From positions 1 through 64,000 of the forward strand of contig NZ_LFIP02000006.1 of the NCBI RefSeq assembly GCF_001189235.2: DNA of 64,000 nucleotides. Direction: 5' to 3'. Made by a program: the position numbers and the translations under genes. The stretch comes from Bradyrhizobium embrapense. GTDB lineage: Bacteria; Pseudomonadota; Alphaproteobacteria; Rhizobiales; Xanthobacteraceae. The notes beneath the pieces are model-generated. The model worked only from the letters and a program-made list of their open reading frames with translations, ran no database searches and was not told the origin of the DNA. Below, piece by piece: positions 44,966 through 54,657 of the stretch (the first letter of the stretch is position 1; every line of letters starts with the position of its first letter).

Positions 44966-45448
44966 GATCGAAACCTCATCGTTAGCGATGAAGCTGCGGC
45001 ATTCTTCAATGCCTGGGCGATCGACGAGGAACGCCACACCGATCGCCTCATCGGCATCATTGAACTCGTCGCTAATGGGTCCGAAAAAGATCTTCGGAAG
45101 AAATTGGACGCTCGGTCGCACGATTTTGGTCCAATCGTTGAGCACCTGAAGGACGACTTCTTCCTCATGGTTATGATTGCATTTGATGAGATGTTCACTT
45201 GCCGTGCCTATGCGACAGATAAACCCTTCTATGACGCCCTCGGTAACAACACGTTTCATCACTGACTGAAGGAGGTGCCTGCTGCCGAGGCGGTTCACTC
45301 GATGAACGCCGTCGACGCTATCCGTGCGCGATACCCCCACCGCATTGGCCAAGTGGACTCAATCATCAACAATCCAATCCGCGCGACCGAACGTCTACGC
45401 TATTCCGGCATCTTCGTCCTCGACTACTTCGCCGGCAGCGTACTCTAG
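44966..45448 (+). pseudogene. Ferritin-like/diiron protein, truncated and interrupted by a stop
   Basis: A long frame without a start codon reads SDEAAAFFNAWAIDEERHTD, GIIELVANGSEKDLRKKLDA, DDFFLMVMIAFDEMFTCRAY, then a TGA at 45263 (probably once a tryptophan), and continues AEAVHSMNAVDAIRARYPHR and GIFVLDYFAGSVL to TAG at 45446. The E-x2-H and AFDE elements suggest a helical diiron fold. The N-terminal part is missing. The exact subfamily is not certain. The surrounding region 43499-44965 shows no intact gene. Confidence 0.55.
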
Positions 45449-45895
45449 AGAACGCTCGCCGACTCTCGCATCCTGACCATGAGAAATATCGCCAGGCAAT
45501 GTGTAGAGCAGAATGTTGACAGCGAGCCTATCGAAACTTGCGTCGACGCCACGTCGCCGCCCTTCCCCGTCAATTTCCGTTGCGCCAATCGACTCCAGCT
45601 TTTCGTTTGCGTTCGAGCGTTTCGCATTTCGGCGATCGCATCAGGAACGCCCGATCTTCTACAAGTCTGCCCAAGCTCTATAGATGCAGTTGCCGTCACG
45701 CATCGGACCGGCGCCCGGGCGATTTGCGTCGTCGCGGATTTACGAACTGACGAGACGCATCGAGCGAAAACGTCGTCACGCGTTTGGAGATGCTTGATCG
45801 GGCCAACCTATGTCGAACGAGCTAGATCCGCGACTGCTCTCCAGGCCGTGCAGCACCACCTGAATCGTGTTTACATCGATGCTACAAGCTGACGC

Positions 45896-46020
45896 TACGT
45901 AAGGTTCACGTCCTTCATGACGATCCAGCGATCGGTAGATAGAACGCTATCGCAACGATCATCAGGCTCACGGTTGATCCTTCGACGCCCGGCCTTCCGG
46001 TTACTCACGAACCTTACGTA
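45896..46020. repeat. 125-bp element bounded by a perfect 12-bp inverted repeat
   Basis: TACGTAAGGTTC (45896-45907) and GAACCTTACGTA (46009-46020) are exact reverse complements. The interior holds only a 34-codon frame. The size and ends resemble a miniature inverted-repeat element. The 18-base motif CTACAAGCTGACGCTACG (45882-45899) overlaps its left edge. Confidence 0.45.
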
Positions 46021-46237
46021 AATCACGAGCAGGAGCGATTACTTACTACTCCCAGCGTGCGCCGCCGTCTCAGTCAGACCGCGCAACTCTGCTCGATGTT
46101 GAAAACGTTCATCAACCTGAGGAGCTCTCGCGTCAAAAATTCAATTACTCTTCTTTCTGCCATGTTCTCACCCAAAGCAGTGACGCGCCGATTGCGCACT
46201 TCGCGCGCGGCAAGAGCGAGTGCCTCAGGAGAATTCA

Positions 46238-46987
46238 ATGGTGAAGCCAGTTGTGATTGTGGTGGGTGCAGACAAGGGAGGAGTCGGCAAGACGACCGTA
46301 TCACGAACGCTGCTGGACTACTTCAGCGTCAACAACGTGCAAACACGCGCTTTCGATACGGAGTCTCCGCGGGGAACGCTGAAGCGCTTTTATCCCGAGA
46401 TCACCGAGATCGTCGACATGACGACGACCGCGGACCAGATGAAGATTTTCGATACCCTGAACTCCGGGCTATCCGTCACCGTCATCGACGCTCGCGCCGG
46501 ATTGCTGTCCTCAGCGCTAGCCTCCTTGCGCGACATCGGATTTCTGGATTCGGCGCGGTCCGGCCAGGTTACGTTTGCCGTATTCCACATTCTAGGATCG
46601 TCTATCGCTTCGCTCGACGAGATCGAGGAGACCGCTAACTTCATGAGCGGAGCAAAGTACTATCTGGTCAAGAACTTCATCAATGACACTCAGTTCTTCC
46701 AGTGGGACCAGTCGACCTATAACTCCTATTTTCACCGCATCAAACAGGCGACCGAGTTGACCATCCCGAAACTTAACGAGATGGCCTTTGAGCAGGTCGA
46801 AGTCGCATCCGTCCCGTTCGTAGATTTCGTCGCAAACAAGGGCCGCAACGATGAGCCCGCGAACAACTCCTTCGTGCTACGCGGTTATGTCCGGCACTGG
46901 CTTGCAAATGTCTGGAGCGAGTTTGATCGCATCAACTTGACGGAATTGGCCGGCGCCAAGTCTGCGACGCGGAGTGGCGAGAAGTAG
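46238..46987 (+). CDS. ParA/MipZ-like P-loop ATPase
   Basis: The ATG at 46238 follows AGGAG. The 249-residue protein begins MVKPVVIVVGADKGGVGKTT, a deviant Walker A of the ParA/MinD class, with the second-strand aspartate FDTES and the Walker B-like VTVIDARAGLLSSAL. The middle and C-terminal parts (VKNFINDTQFFQWDQSTYNS, HRIKQATELTIPKLNEMAFE) differ from chromosome-partition ParA; there is no ParB gene or evident parS cluster. A second P-loop gene follows 60 bases downstream. They could position or load something at the cell pole, perhaps linked to the neighbouring effectors; this is inference. Confidence 0.75.
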   Translation: MVKPVVIVVGADKGGVGKTTVSRTLLDYFSVNNVQTRAFDTESPRGTLKRFYPEITEIVDMTTTADQMKIFDTLNSGLSVTVIDARAGLLSSALASLRDIGFLDSARSGQVTFAVFHILGSSIASLDEIEETANFMSGAKYYLVKNFINDTQFFQWDQSTYNSYFHRIKQATELTIPKLNEMAFEQVEVASVPFVDFVANKGRNDEPANNSFVLRGYVRHWLANVWSEFDRINLTELAGAKSATRSGEK

Positions 46988-47047
46988 TCGCATATTCTTG
47001 CGGGCCAAGAGAAGGCCGACATACGAAACGAGATTGATCTGCTGGCT

Positions 47048-47767
47048 ATGTTAGCAACCCCTATCTACATCATCTGCTCTCCTAGCCCGCAGGTCGGAAA
47101 AACCCTCATCGCTCGCGTCCTGAGCGAGTTCTTGCTGCTCAAAGACGGCACCGCCCTGTCGTTCGATGTCAATCTAAAAGAGCCATCACTGCTTGATTAT
47201 CTCCCTAAGATAACCGAGACCGCGGATGTGACGGACACTTACGGCAAGATGCAGCTGATGGACCCGCTTATCTTCCACGATCGGGTACCCAAGGTGATCG
47301 ATCTCGGCTTCCATGCCTTCGACGAGTTCTTCAAGATGTGCGAGGAGATCGGCTTCTTAAAGGAGACGGCGCGCCGCTATGTCGCTCCTATCATTCTCTT
47401 CATCGCAGGCGCTGACCGCATTTCCTTTCGCGGTTATGACATGCTGCGGCGTCAGATTCCGCCAGCATCGCTGGTCACCGTCCACAATGAATTTGCGCTG
47501 CGCGGCGGATTACCTGAAGTCATGGATGGCGAGCGGGTGCTCCGGATTTCCGCGCTGCCGCCGTTTCTCAAGAGATACATAGACCGACTTGGCTTTTCCT
47601 TCACCGGATATCTGCGGGACGAAAAGGACTGGTCCACCGAGCTGCATCAGTGGATACGACGGAACTACACAATGTTCCGCGATCTAGAATCGAGTTTGAT
47701 GCTGCGAAGATCCTATCGATCGCGGGGGACGAACATCGAGAGCCTGCGTTGCACAAAGGCTACTTGA
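47048..47767 (+). CDS. Partner P-loop protein of the ParA-like ATPase
   Basis: A 239-residue protein with a shortened Walker A (IYIICSPSPQVGKTLIARVL, where QVGKT lacks the usual second glycines), then LSFDVNLKEPSLLDYLPKIT, similar in layout to FDTES...PEITEIVDM of the upstream protein. The Walker B equivalent is KVIDLGFHAFDEFF. The two proteins are therefore distant paralogues, and this one may bind but not hydrolyse nucleotide. The C-terminus is basic (RRSYRSRG). No clear ribosome site; probably co-transcribed with the gene at 46238. Confidence 0.65.
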   Translation: MLATPIYIICSPSPQVGKTLIARVLSEFLLLKDGTALSFDVNLKEPSLLDYLPKITETADVTDTYGKMQLMDPLIFHDRVPKVIDLGFHAFDEFFKMCEEIGFLKETARRYVAPIILFIAGADRISFRGYDMLRRQIPPASLVTVHNEFALRGGLPEVMDGERVLRISALPPFLKRYIDRLGFSFTGYLRDEKDWSTELHQWIRRNYTMFRDLESSLMLRRSYRSRGTNIESLRCTKAT

Positions 47768-47990
47768 GGCTGAGACTACTCGCCATCCATTCGTTAAGCT
47801 TATGAGCAGTCGTTTGACCGGCCGCCAATGGCTTTGGCCATAATGAAATGCACCGTGCGAATCCCCGCCTGGATTGGGTGCAATCAAGCGTATTTTTAGT
47901 TGAGCTCACCCGCACCCAATCGCGCGACCGGCAACTGCCCTCTTGGGCTTTGCGGGCGACGAGACGCATCGATGATGCCAGCGGAGGAGC

Positions 47991-49850
47991 TCATAGCTCG
48001 AAGCCGAGCTCCCCGAGCACCCGGTCCATGACCGCGCCTTTGATCTCGCGGGCGATCTCGTTGCGTATCTGGGCGCCGAGCACCCGCTCGGCATCGGCGT
48101 CGCGCGTCAACCCATCCTCCGCCAGCCGCCGATCCAAGCGGGCTTGAAACGGCTCGCCCATCGCATCGACGAGCCGTTCCTGCATCTCAGCATAGTCTTC
48201 GGGCGCGATGCGTCTTAGCACACTTTCCCATGGCTGCCATCGGGTCGCCAGAAACTGCGCAAATTCGGTCGCTTCCTGGTTCCGCACTGCCGTCTCGGCC
48301 CTGGCGACATCGTCCCCGGTAACGTGAGAGACGCTCATGAAGCGCATATCGGGAGCGATGTGCCGCAGCTCCAGCGCATCACGCAGTTGGGTTTGGTAGG
48401 CAAGGTAGACCTCGATCTCATCGACGTCCGTGTCCGGATCGGTTCGACGAAGCGAGTTGACGGTCTCGCGCGCGATTCGGTCCAGGGCCTCCAAGCGAAA
48501 CATGACGTGGCCGTGCTGGAGCAGTTCGCCAAGGCGTCCGTCATAGGCGCCGTCCTCGACATCCGCGTTCAGGCGTGTGCTCTGCGTGCCGTTCCAGGTC
48601 AAAGTGATGCGATCTTCGCAGCTCGCACTCGCTCCGGAGGCCAGCTCGAAATGCAGCTCGCGTAAATTCGGCCTGATGACTGCCTGCCGCAGATCTTCGA
48701 CGACCGCGTGCCGGAACGCGTCGTTACCATAGTTCACGGTGCCGCGGAGCCTGTCGAGAAAGCGTGCATAATCTAAGGCACCCGGCTCTTCGGCGAAGGC
48801 CCGCCAAGCGGTTATTGCTGCCGGCTCGCCCTCGAGCCAGTGCGCGACAACCTCCTGCAGCGACCGCGGCTCAACTTGCACCGCACCTGATGTGTTCGAG
48901 AAGAAAACCTGCGGGCCGGCATAGTCTCCGGCATGCATGGCAGTCGCCAGGCCGGCCTGCACCGCGTCGGACAGAGGATTGTTCTCCAGATCAACACTCG
49001 CGTCTCGGCTTAGCTGTGTCAGCATAGTCTCGGGCACGCTGGTTAGCTGGTTGTTGCTGGCGCCAAGCCACAGCAGCTCGGCCGGAAACGTTTCGGGCAG
49101 ACTGGTTAGCCGATTATGGCTGGCACTAAGCCATTCAAGCCCGGCCGGAAGAGGCTCGGGCAAATCGGTCAGCTGGTTATAGTCGACATTCAGGTGCTCG
49201 AGCCCGGCTGGAAGCTCGGGCAGACGAGTCAGCTGATTACCCGAGACGTCCAGCTCCTGAAGCGTCGCTGGAAGGCGATCGGGGAGACTGGATAACTGAT
49301 TGTTGTCGACATTCAGGCGCCGCAATCCAGGCGGTAGCTCTGCGGGCAGGCTGGACAGCCCGTTGCTAATGGCATAGAGCCGTCGCAGACCGGGCGGAAG
49401 CTCGGGCAGGGCGGTCAGCCGATTATTGTTCGCGCAGAGCCGCTGCAGACTGGCCGGAGGAGTTTCGGGAAGGCTGCTCAGTTGATTGTCGTCGATATTC
49501 AGGCGGCGCAATCCGGCCGGGATCGGGGCCGCCAAGTTGGTCAGTGACAGGGACGACAGATCTATTGGCTCATTGAGATCGCCTGTGCCCCTCCAGGCTC
49601 TCATTCGACTTACCACCCGCTGCCGATCCTCATGCTGCCCCTGCCCGTCTTCGGCAGCCCAATCCGTCAAGACCTGGTCCGGCAAGTCAGCAGACGCCTG
49701 CGCTTCCGTCGAGGCTTCGTCCCAGTGCGATGAGGCCGGTGACCCTGGTTCGCAGCTTTCCCAATCGGAAGCTTCGGAAGGAGTCCCAGCGCCAAGCTGT
49801 TCGGTATTCACAGATGTCGTCTCTTCGGTAGCTAAAGGAAGCGAATGCAC
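47991..49850 (-). CDS. nopM: NopM-type effector: LRR + NEL E3 ubiquitin ligase
   Basis: A GTG start at 49850 gives 619 residues; an in-frame stop lies just upstream. Residues ~1-90 are acidic and serine-rich (secretion region). About nine 20-21-residue leucine-rich repeats follow (LRRLNIDDNQLSSLPETP, LQELDVSGNQLTRLPELP), then the helical NEL domain to the end. C411 in SASCEDRITLTWN matches the CxD catalytic cysteine motif of IpaH/NopM ligases. Such proteins are injected into the host and ubiquitinate host or self proteins. A degenerate tts box lies at 50086-50122. Confidence 0.92.
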   Translation of the reverse strand: MHSLPLATEETTSVNTEQLGAGTPSEASDWESCEPGSPASSHWDEASTEAQASADLPDQVLTDWAAEDGQGQHEDRQRVVSRMRAWRGTGDLNEPIDLSSLSLTNLAAPIPAGLRRLNIDDNQLSSLPETPPASLQRLCANNNRLTALPELPPGLRRLYAISNGLSSLPAELPPGLRRLNVDNNQLSSLPDRLPATLQELDVSGNQLTRLPELPAGLEHLNVDYNQLTDLPEPLPAGLEWLSASHNRLTSLPETFPAELLWLGASNNQLTSVPETMLTQLSRDASVDLENNPLSDAVQAGLATAMHAGDYAGPQVFFSNTSGAVQVEPRSLQEVVAHWLEGEPAAITAWRAFAEEPGALDYARFLDRLRGTVNYGNDAFRHAVVEDLRQAVIRPNLRELHFELASGASASCEDRITLTWNGTQSTRLNADVEDGAYDGRLGELLQHGHVMFRLEALDRIARETVNSLRRTDPDTDVDEIEVYLAYQTQLRDALELRHIAPDMRFMSVSHVTGDDVARAETAVRNQEATEFAQFLATRWQPWESVLRRIAPEDYAEMQERLVDAMGEPFQARLDRRLAEDGLTRDADAERVLGAQIRNEIAREIKGAVMDRVLGELGFEL

Positions 49851-50085
49851 CGAGGCGGCGTATCATGAAGCCGGTAGAGCCCCGCTATGGATGCGCTTCA
49901 TCGCCTGACGAGAGCACATCACGAAGCGGTCGCCACGCAGGGCTTGGTGCGATTACTCTGCGATCGATGGCGACCGAGGACCAATCTCAAGGGGCCTCGC
50001 TCGCGGATCGGGTTGATACTGGAATCCATCTCCCCTTTCCTGCCATGCCTGAGCACATCGAGCCGGCCTTGCAGCAATTCGGGAC

Positions 50086-50122
50086 ATTCAGCCTACGGGA
50101 TATAGCTGACGACAAGCTGATA
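50086..50122 (-). promoter_or_regulatory. Degenerate tts-box match upstream of nopM
   Basis: The minus strand reads TATCAGCTTGTCGTCAGCTA followed by TATCCCGTAGGC. The CAGCTT and TCG core elements and the second AGCT are kept, but with two or three changes. It lies 236 bases before nopM. Confidence 0.5.
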
Positions 50123-50317
50123 GCCTCGAAGCGATGATCAATGCGCCGCCCAACATTCCTTCGATGTCTCTCGACGCTTTGGCGCAGCGCTCCGCAAAAC
50201 GTCCGACGGGAACGAAACAGTTTCCTGCTCGGTAAATTTGGTGTCCGAGCGGCGGCACGCCGGCAGCGTGATGCTGACAGGACGGCGACGTTGCCGCTCC
50301 TGTGCGGTCGAAGTCGG

Positions 50318-50357
50318 CTACCCCTTCCTGGGAGACGCTACCCCTTCCTGGGAGACG
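50318..50357. repeat. Perfect tandem 20-bp duplication
   Basis: CTACCCCTTCCTGGGAGACG occurs twice head to tail. On the plus strand it would shift the frame of a possible former gene (GYPFLGDVVLIDEPNTSRFL after the repeat), so it may be the mutation that destroyed it. No intact gene is seen in 49851-50622. Confidence 0.6.
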
Positions 50358-50622
50358 TTGTGTTGATCGACGAGCCGAACACTAGTAGATTTTTGCGCGT
50401 AATGCGCTCGCTCGTCACCGAGTGGCCAAGGCGCGTACCCAATCAGCAAAGCCGACCTGAATGATTGGCCTCCAGCTATCAACGACCGCGGACATGATCC
50501 TCAAGCTCAACTGGCGCTTTCGCGGCTTGCGGCAAGCAAGCGGTGATTCCGCTCGCGGGTCCCTCCCGAGTCCGAACAGACACTGCCCATCACTGTCGGC
50601 ATCGAGTTTCTTTACGTTGCGC

Positions 50623-50868
50623 TCAGTGTAGCCAACCCTCGCCGCGACCAACGAACTCGAGCACCGACTGCGCTTGGTTGATCTCGCACGACACGCGCTT
50701 CAATATCCGTATTGCGACCTCTTCCGTCGCGATCAACCCCGCTCTTTCGCAGGCCAGCCCGAAATGATACATCACCTGTTCGTCGGATGGCGCGATACGA
50801 TTCTGAAACAAGCTGATCGTCAATGATGAGAGCATATGCTCGACGACGTCGTTTTCAGCCTGACTCAC
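50623..50868 (-). CDS. Small hypothetical helical protein (81 aa)
   Basis: MSQAENDVVEHMLSSLTISL leads into QVMYHFGLACERAGLIATEE and VAIRILKRVSCEINQAQSVL, a mostly helical, acidic-to-neutral small protein. It lies downstream of the SKWP-repeat gene on the same strand. No domain is recognised; a chaperone role would be speculation. Confidence 0.35.
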   Translation of the reverse strand: MSQAENDVVEHMLSSLTISLFQNRIAPSDEQVMYHFGLACERAGLIATEEVAIRILKRVSCEINQAQSVLEFVGRGEGWLH

Positions 50869-51054
50869 GAATCCACGTCCTTCTGATTAGTCGCTCAATA
50901 TTGTACAATATGGGCGTTGCCGATAGAGCTATGACACCTCTCATTGTTCCGGGTTGTCGTGCCATGGCATCGCCCCATGAGTATCAAACACCGCTAGCTT
51001 GTGCTTTCTTTCTTCGATCGCCTCATCTGCTAACGTCGCTTCTCCTCTCAGGGC

Positions 51055-52731
51055 CTACGCAGTCTCAGCCGCGAGTTGCAGCTGCCTGATGATCTCAGTC
51101 ACCCTCCCTTGCCCGGCGGCGTCGTGCGGCCACTTGCTAAAGCCGCACAGCAAATTGTCTGCCTCCAGCTTGGTAAAATTAAAGAGCCTGATACCGCGCC
51201 CGAGGATCTCATTGGCGATCGTGATCGTGGCCTGGCGAGCGACACTTTCTTGTGGCGATTTGTTGAAGCCGATCAGCAGGCCCCTGAGATCCTGGGTAGT
51301 GAAATCCGAGAGCTCCGTCCTCCGATCCGCGCGGCGAAGGACCTCGCCTGCGAGCACGACGGTCGCTTGACCGCACGGCAGTTCGTCCGGCCAGTTACTG
51401 AAGCCGCTGACCAGGTTCGCAAGTCCCTGCTGTGAGAACTCGCAAAGCTGAGCGGCGCGGCGCAGGACCTCGCGAGCGAGTGCGACCGCGGCTCGGCGAG
51501 ACGCGGCCTCTTCTGGCCACTTACTAAAACCGTTCACCAGGTTTGACAGCCCCTGCTGAGTCAAATCGGGGAGCTGGGCAGCACGGCAAAATACTTCACC
51601 GGCGATCGCGACCGCAGCCCTACGACAAGTCGCATCTTCAGGCCATTTGCAGAACCCGTTCACCAGGTTCACCAATCCTTGCTGGGTATAATCCGGAAGC
51701 TGGACGGCACGGCGTAGGAGCTCACTTGCGATCGCAAATGTTGCCTGACGAGATGCATTCTCCTCTGGCCATTTGCTGAAGCCATTCACCAAATTCGCCA
51801 GATCCTGCTCGCTAAACTCGTGGAACCGCGTCGCACGTCCCAGCACTTCGGTTGCAACCGCGACGGTGACTTGACCACAGGGCAACTCCTCAGGCCACTT
51901 GCTAAAACCGTTCACAAGGATGGCCAACCCCTGCTGAGCGAAATCGGCGACCCGGCGGGGGCGCCGCAAGATTTCCAATGCAAGCGTGGCCGCGGCTTGG
52001 CGCGAGGCCGCCTCTTCTGGCCATTTGCTAAATCCGTTTACCAGGCTCACCAACCCTTGCTGTCTAAATTCAGAGAGCTGATGGTGGCGGCCCGCTCGGC
52101 GGATGACCTCGCCCGCGATTGCAACCGCGGCCTGTCGAAAGTCACTCCCTTCCGGCCACTTGCTGAAGCCGTTTATCAGCCCTGCCAGGCTGAGATTGTT
52201 CAATTCTTGAAGCGATCTGCTTTCCTCGCGACAAAATTTGGCTATTCGGACAGCCGCTTGGCGACATTCCGCTCTCCTGGCGTGCCTGCCGAAGGATGCC
52301 GCAAATATGGAAAGCGCCCTGATACCGATCTTCTTCATCAGAACATGGTCCAGCTGCGACACGCGAGAGGCTATTCTCTCGCAAGTATCCCGACCCGCCT
52401 GACCTCCAGCCCTTCGGCTCACCGCATTGCATGTCGTCGCATAGCCCCACGATTTCTCTGCACGGATGCTTTCCTCGAAACTCGGTAGAAATCTGGATTG
52501 AAACTCAACGGCTGCTTGTTGCAGAAACACTGGCAGGTCCGCCTTGCACAGTTGCTTGTCGCGCCTCACGACTGCAGTCGAGAATTCAACAATGCCGACA
52601 GCGCGATCGATTTCGCTTAACGCCGTCGTGAGACTAGTTTGAACGGACATAAGACCTTCCGAGCTTTCATCGAAGCACCCTGCGGCTATATGCAAGCAGT
52701 CATCGCCTCTGGCTGGATAATAACCGTCCAT
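51055..52731 (-). CDS. SKWP-repeat protein, candidate T3SS effector
   Basis: A 558-residue protein. Residues ~1-180 are non-repetitive and lack a Sec signal. From about residue 180 to the end run about nine repeats of ~42 residues with the pattern GL-x-NLVNGFSKWPEE-x4-RQAAVAIA-x-EVLRRA-x-QL-x-x-F-x-QQ. The SKWP motif and the 42-residue helical (HEAT/armadillo-like) period match the SKWP/RipS effectors of Ralstonia solanacearum, which are more than 2000 residues long; this one is a short version. It neighbours nopM, which supports an effector role. I found no convincing tts box directly upstream. Alternative start: MSVQTSLTTALSEI at residue 28. Confidence 0.85.
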   Translation of the reverse strand: MDGYYPARGDDCLHIAAGCFDESSEGLMSVQTSLTTALSEIDRAVGIVEFSTAVVRRDKQLCKADLPVFLQQAAVEFQSRFLPSFEESIRAEKSWGYATTCNAVSRRAGGQAGRDTCERIASRVSQLDHVLMKKIGIRALSIFAASFGRHARRAECRQAAVRIAKFCREESRSLQELNNLSLAGLINGFSKWPEGSDFRQAAVAIAGEVIRRAGRHHQLSEFRQQGLVSLVNGFSKWPEEAASRQAAATLALEILRRPRRVADFAQQGLAILVNGFSKWPEELPCGQVTVAVATEVLGRATRFHEFSEQDLANLVNGFSKWPEENASRQATFAIASELLRRAVQLPDYTQQGLVNLVNGFCKWPEDATCRRAAVAIAGEVFCRAAQLPDLTQQGLSNLVNGFSKWPEEAASRRAAVALAREVLRRAAQLCEFSQQGLANLVSGFSNWPDELPCGQATVVLAGEVLRRADRRTELSDFTTQDLRGLLIGFNKSPQESVARQATITIANEILGRGIRLFNFTKLEADNLLCGFSKWPHDAAGQGRVTEIIRQLQLAAETA

Positions 52732-52995
52732 GCTCTTTGGAGCATCTGCCTGCGAGCGCCGGGCTGTTCACTCTGCGCATTTGCCCTGCGCGACTAAAAA
52801 CGTGATTACAGTTGTGGCCAACCACATTTTGCTGCCCGTTTCATTTCATTGCCAGCCCTTGATACAATGGTTGGCCCAGCGCTCCCGTGGCGATGGTGCA
52901 ACTGCCCTTCCCGGCCATCGCCCGAACAAGGTTGGCAATCAGCAAGCCATTCCCCTCCTCATCTCGATTTGCCAATGAGCCGTCGACGCGTGCCC

Positions 52996-53061
52996 CATCC
53001 TGAGCTTTGTGTTGATGCATCCTGAGCTTTGTGTTGATGCATCCTGAGCTTTGTGTTGATG
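52996..53061. repeat. Three perfect tandem copies of a 22-bp unit
   Basis: The unit begins CATCCTGAGCTTTGTGTTGA and ends TG; copies are 52996-53017, 53018-53039 and 53040-53061, followed by the start of a fourth (CATC). It lies about 265 bases upstream of the SKWP-repeat gene. The unit length is not a multiple of three. Otherwise 52732-53799 shows no supportable gene. Confidence 0.8.
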
Positions 53062-53799
53062 CATCGGCGAGTCTACAACCTGTCGCAGCGTAAGATTCAA
53101 GCTGTAAATCGTCCTCCTGATGCGCAGGCGGATTGTATAAGGCGGATATCGATTGCAACGATTCCGGCGAAGTGGTTATTCAGCTCGACACCGCGTCCAG
53201 CCACATTTGCCGTCGATTGCTGAGATTCCACCCCTGGGCTCATGCGCTTTGTTTGATCGGTTCGCGAGCGCCGTCGTTCGCGGTCAAGCCCGCACCACCC
53301 TTCCCCATAGGGAGAACATCTCCGCCATGCCATTTCCCATGCTGTGGATGAGGGCCCTCAGGTCGCGCCCAGCCTGAACAATCAACAAAGGCACCGGACG
53401 CTTGTAGGTTTCGGTGCCATAAAGACCTTCGCGACATGCGCCATGCTTTACCAGCTCACGCTAAAGCCACCTAATGCCGGACGTGATTTAACATCTCACC
53501 ATCCTTGGTATCTGATACGCACAAATACACTGTAGAGCGCAGGAATTGTGCAAGATACGCCATCAGGGCGCAGTGAAAACCCATGGAACTGCCACGATTT
53601 TTTGTCAGACGCGGGCCGCAAGGTGATATCGATTAACAGGAGCCTTGTACCAATCGAACTGCTCGTCACTATCTGCGCAGAAACGGGTGGGAAGTCGCAA
53701 GTCCTCAGACGGAATTATTCGACATGAATGCGGCGGCACCGGTGCTCATGACGATCCGCGTGCGTAATGCTCCGAATGGCAAAGTGAACTACATCTGCA

Positions 53800-54099
53800 A
53801 TGACTTCGATCGACGATAGATTGAGTGAGATCAGGTGGCTGCGGAACGAGATCTGGCGCTGCCGTCGGTTGCTTAAAACGGACCTATCTGACGCAGAGCG
53901 CAAGAGCATTGAGAAGCGCCTGCTCGAACAGCTGTCTGCCTTTGAGCGGCTTTTGTCGACGACGTTTCCTTTGGCCTTGAACCCTAAAGTCAGTTCGACC
54001 AAGAGCACCACGCCCCCGCCAAGCGGCCCCTCTGAAGCGCCCATCGAAAACGCCGCAATGGCATCGAGCAGTTCCTTCTCGAATTCGACTGGGAGCTAA
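53800..54099 (+). CDS. Hypothetical protein, 99 aa
   Basis: MTSIDDRLSEIRWLRNEIWR and LKTDLSDAERKSIEKRLLEQ form a charged helical N-terminal half (possible coiled coil), followed by a serine/proline-rich tail (SSTKSTTPPPSGPSEAP). No signal peptide. No family recognised; no clear neighbours. Confidence 0.4.
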   Translation: MTSIDDRLSEIRWLRNEIWRCRRLLKTDLSDAERKSIEKRLLEQLSAFERLLSTTFPLALNPKVSSTKSTTPPPSGPSEAPIENAAMASSSSFSNSTGS

Positions 54100-54657
54100 C
54101 CTCAGCAGTTTCTCGGCTCGATTCGCACTCTCCAGCCCAACCATAATCCAAAGGCGACAATATCTGGAAGAGCGCGATCGAATGTGCCCAACGCGGGCAT
54201 TCCGGCGATCTTTTGCCAAGCATAGTCGATCTAGTCGCCTGCTGGAAATGCTAGGTCGGCGACAACAACGCCATATTAATGGACAACACGGATTCCTGAA
54301 CGATGTGCGGCCTGACGACTTCCGTCGTTGAACCGGATTCGTTCGTCGGACCATTTCCAGCCAGACGGCGGTAACTTCGCGGTTGCCTTGTCCCACGAAC
54401 GGACTGCAGCGCCGGCAACCACCGTAGTAGCGCATCGAACCTCAGAGCGCACCATGACCTCGTAACACGCGTGGTGGCCCAGTCGATCGCCCAACGAGGT
54501 CATTCGAAGTCCAGTGCCGCAGTTGGATGAGCTCCGACTCGGCAGCGTGACGTTCCAGCACGATAGACTTTCGAACAGCAAGCTGGTCAAAGTCCGGCGC
54601 CAATCAGCCTGGAACACGGCACCGTGCGTCAACCTCTGTAACCTCTGCTCGGACGGC

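Noticed and set aside
45882..45899. Possible tts box on the minus strand (GCGTCAGCTTGTAGCATC)
   Set aside because: Contains GTCAGCTT but lacks the second AGCT half-site, and sister copies of this motif at 55269 and 60809 lose the CAGCTT core.
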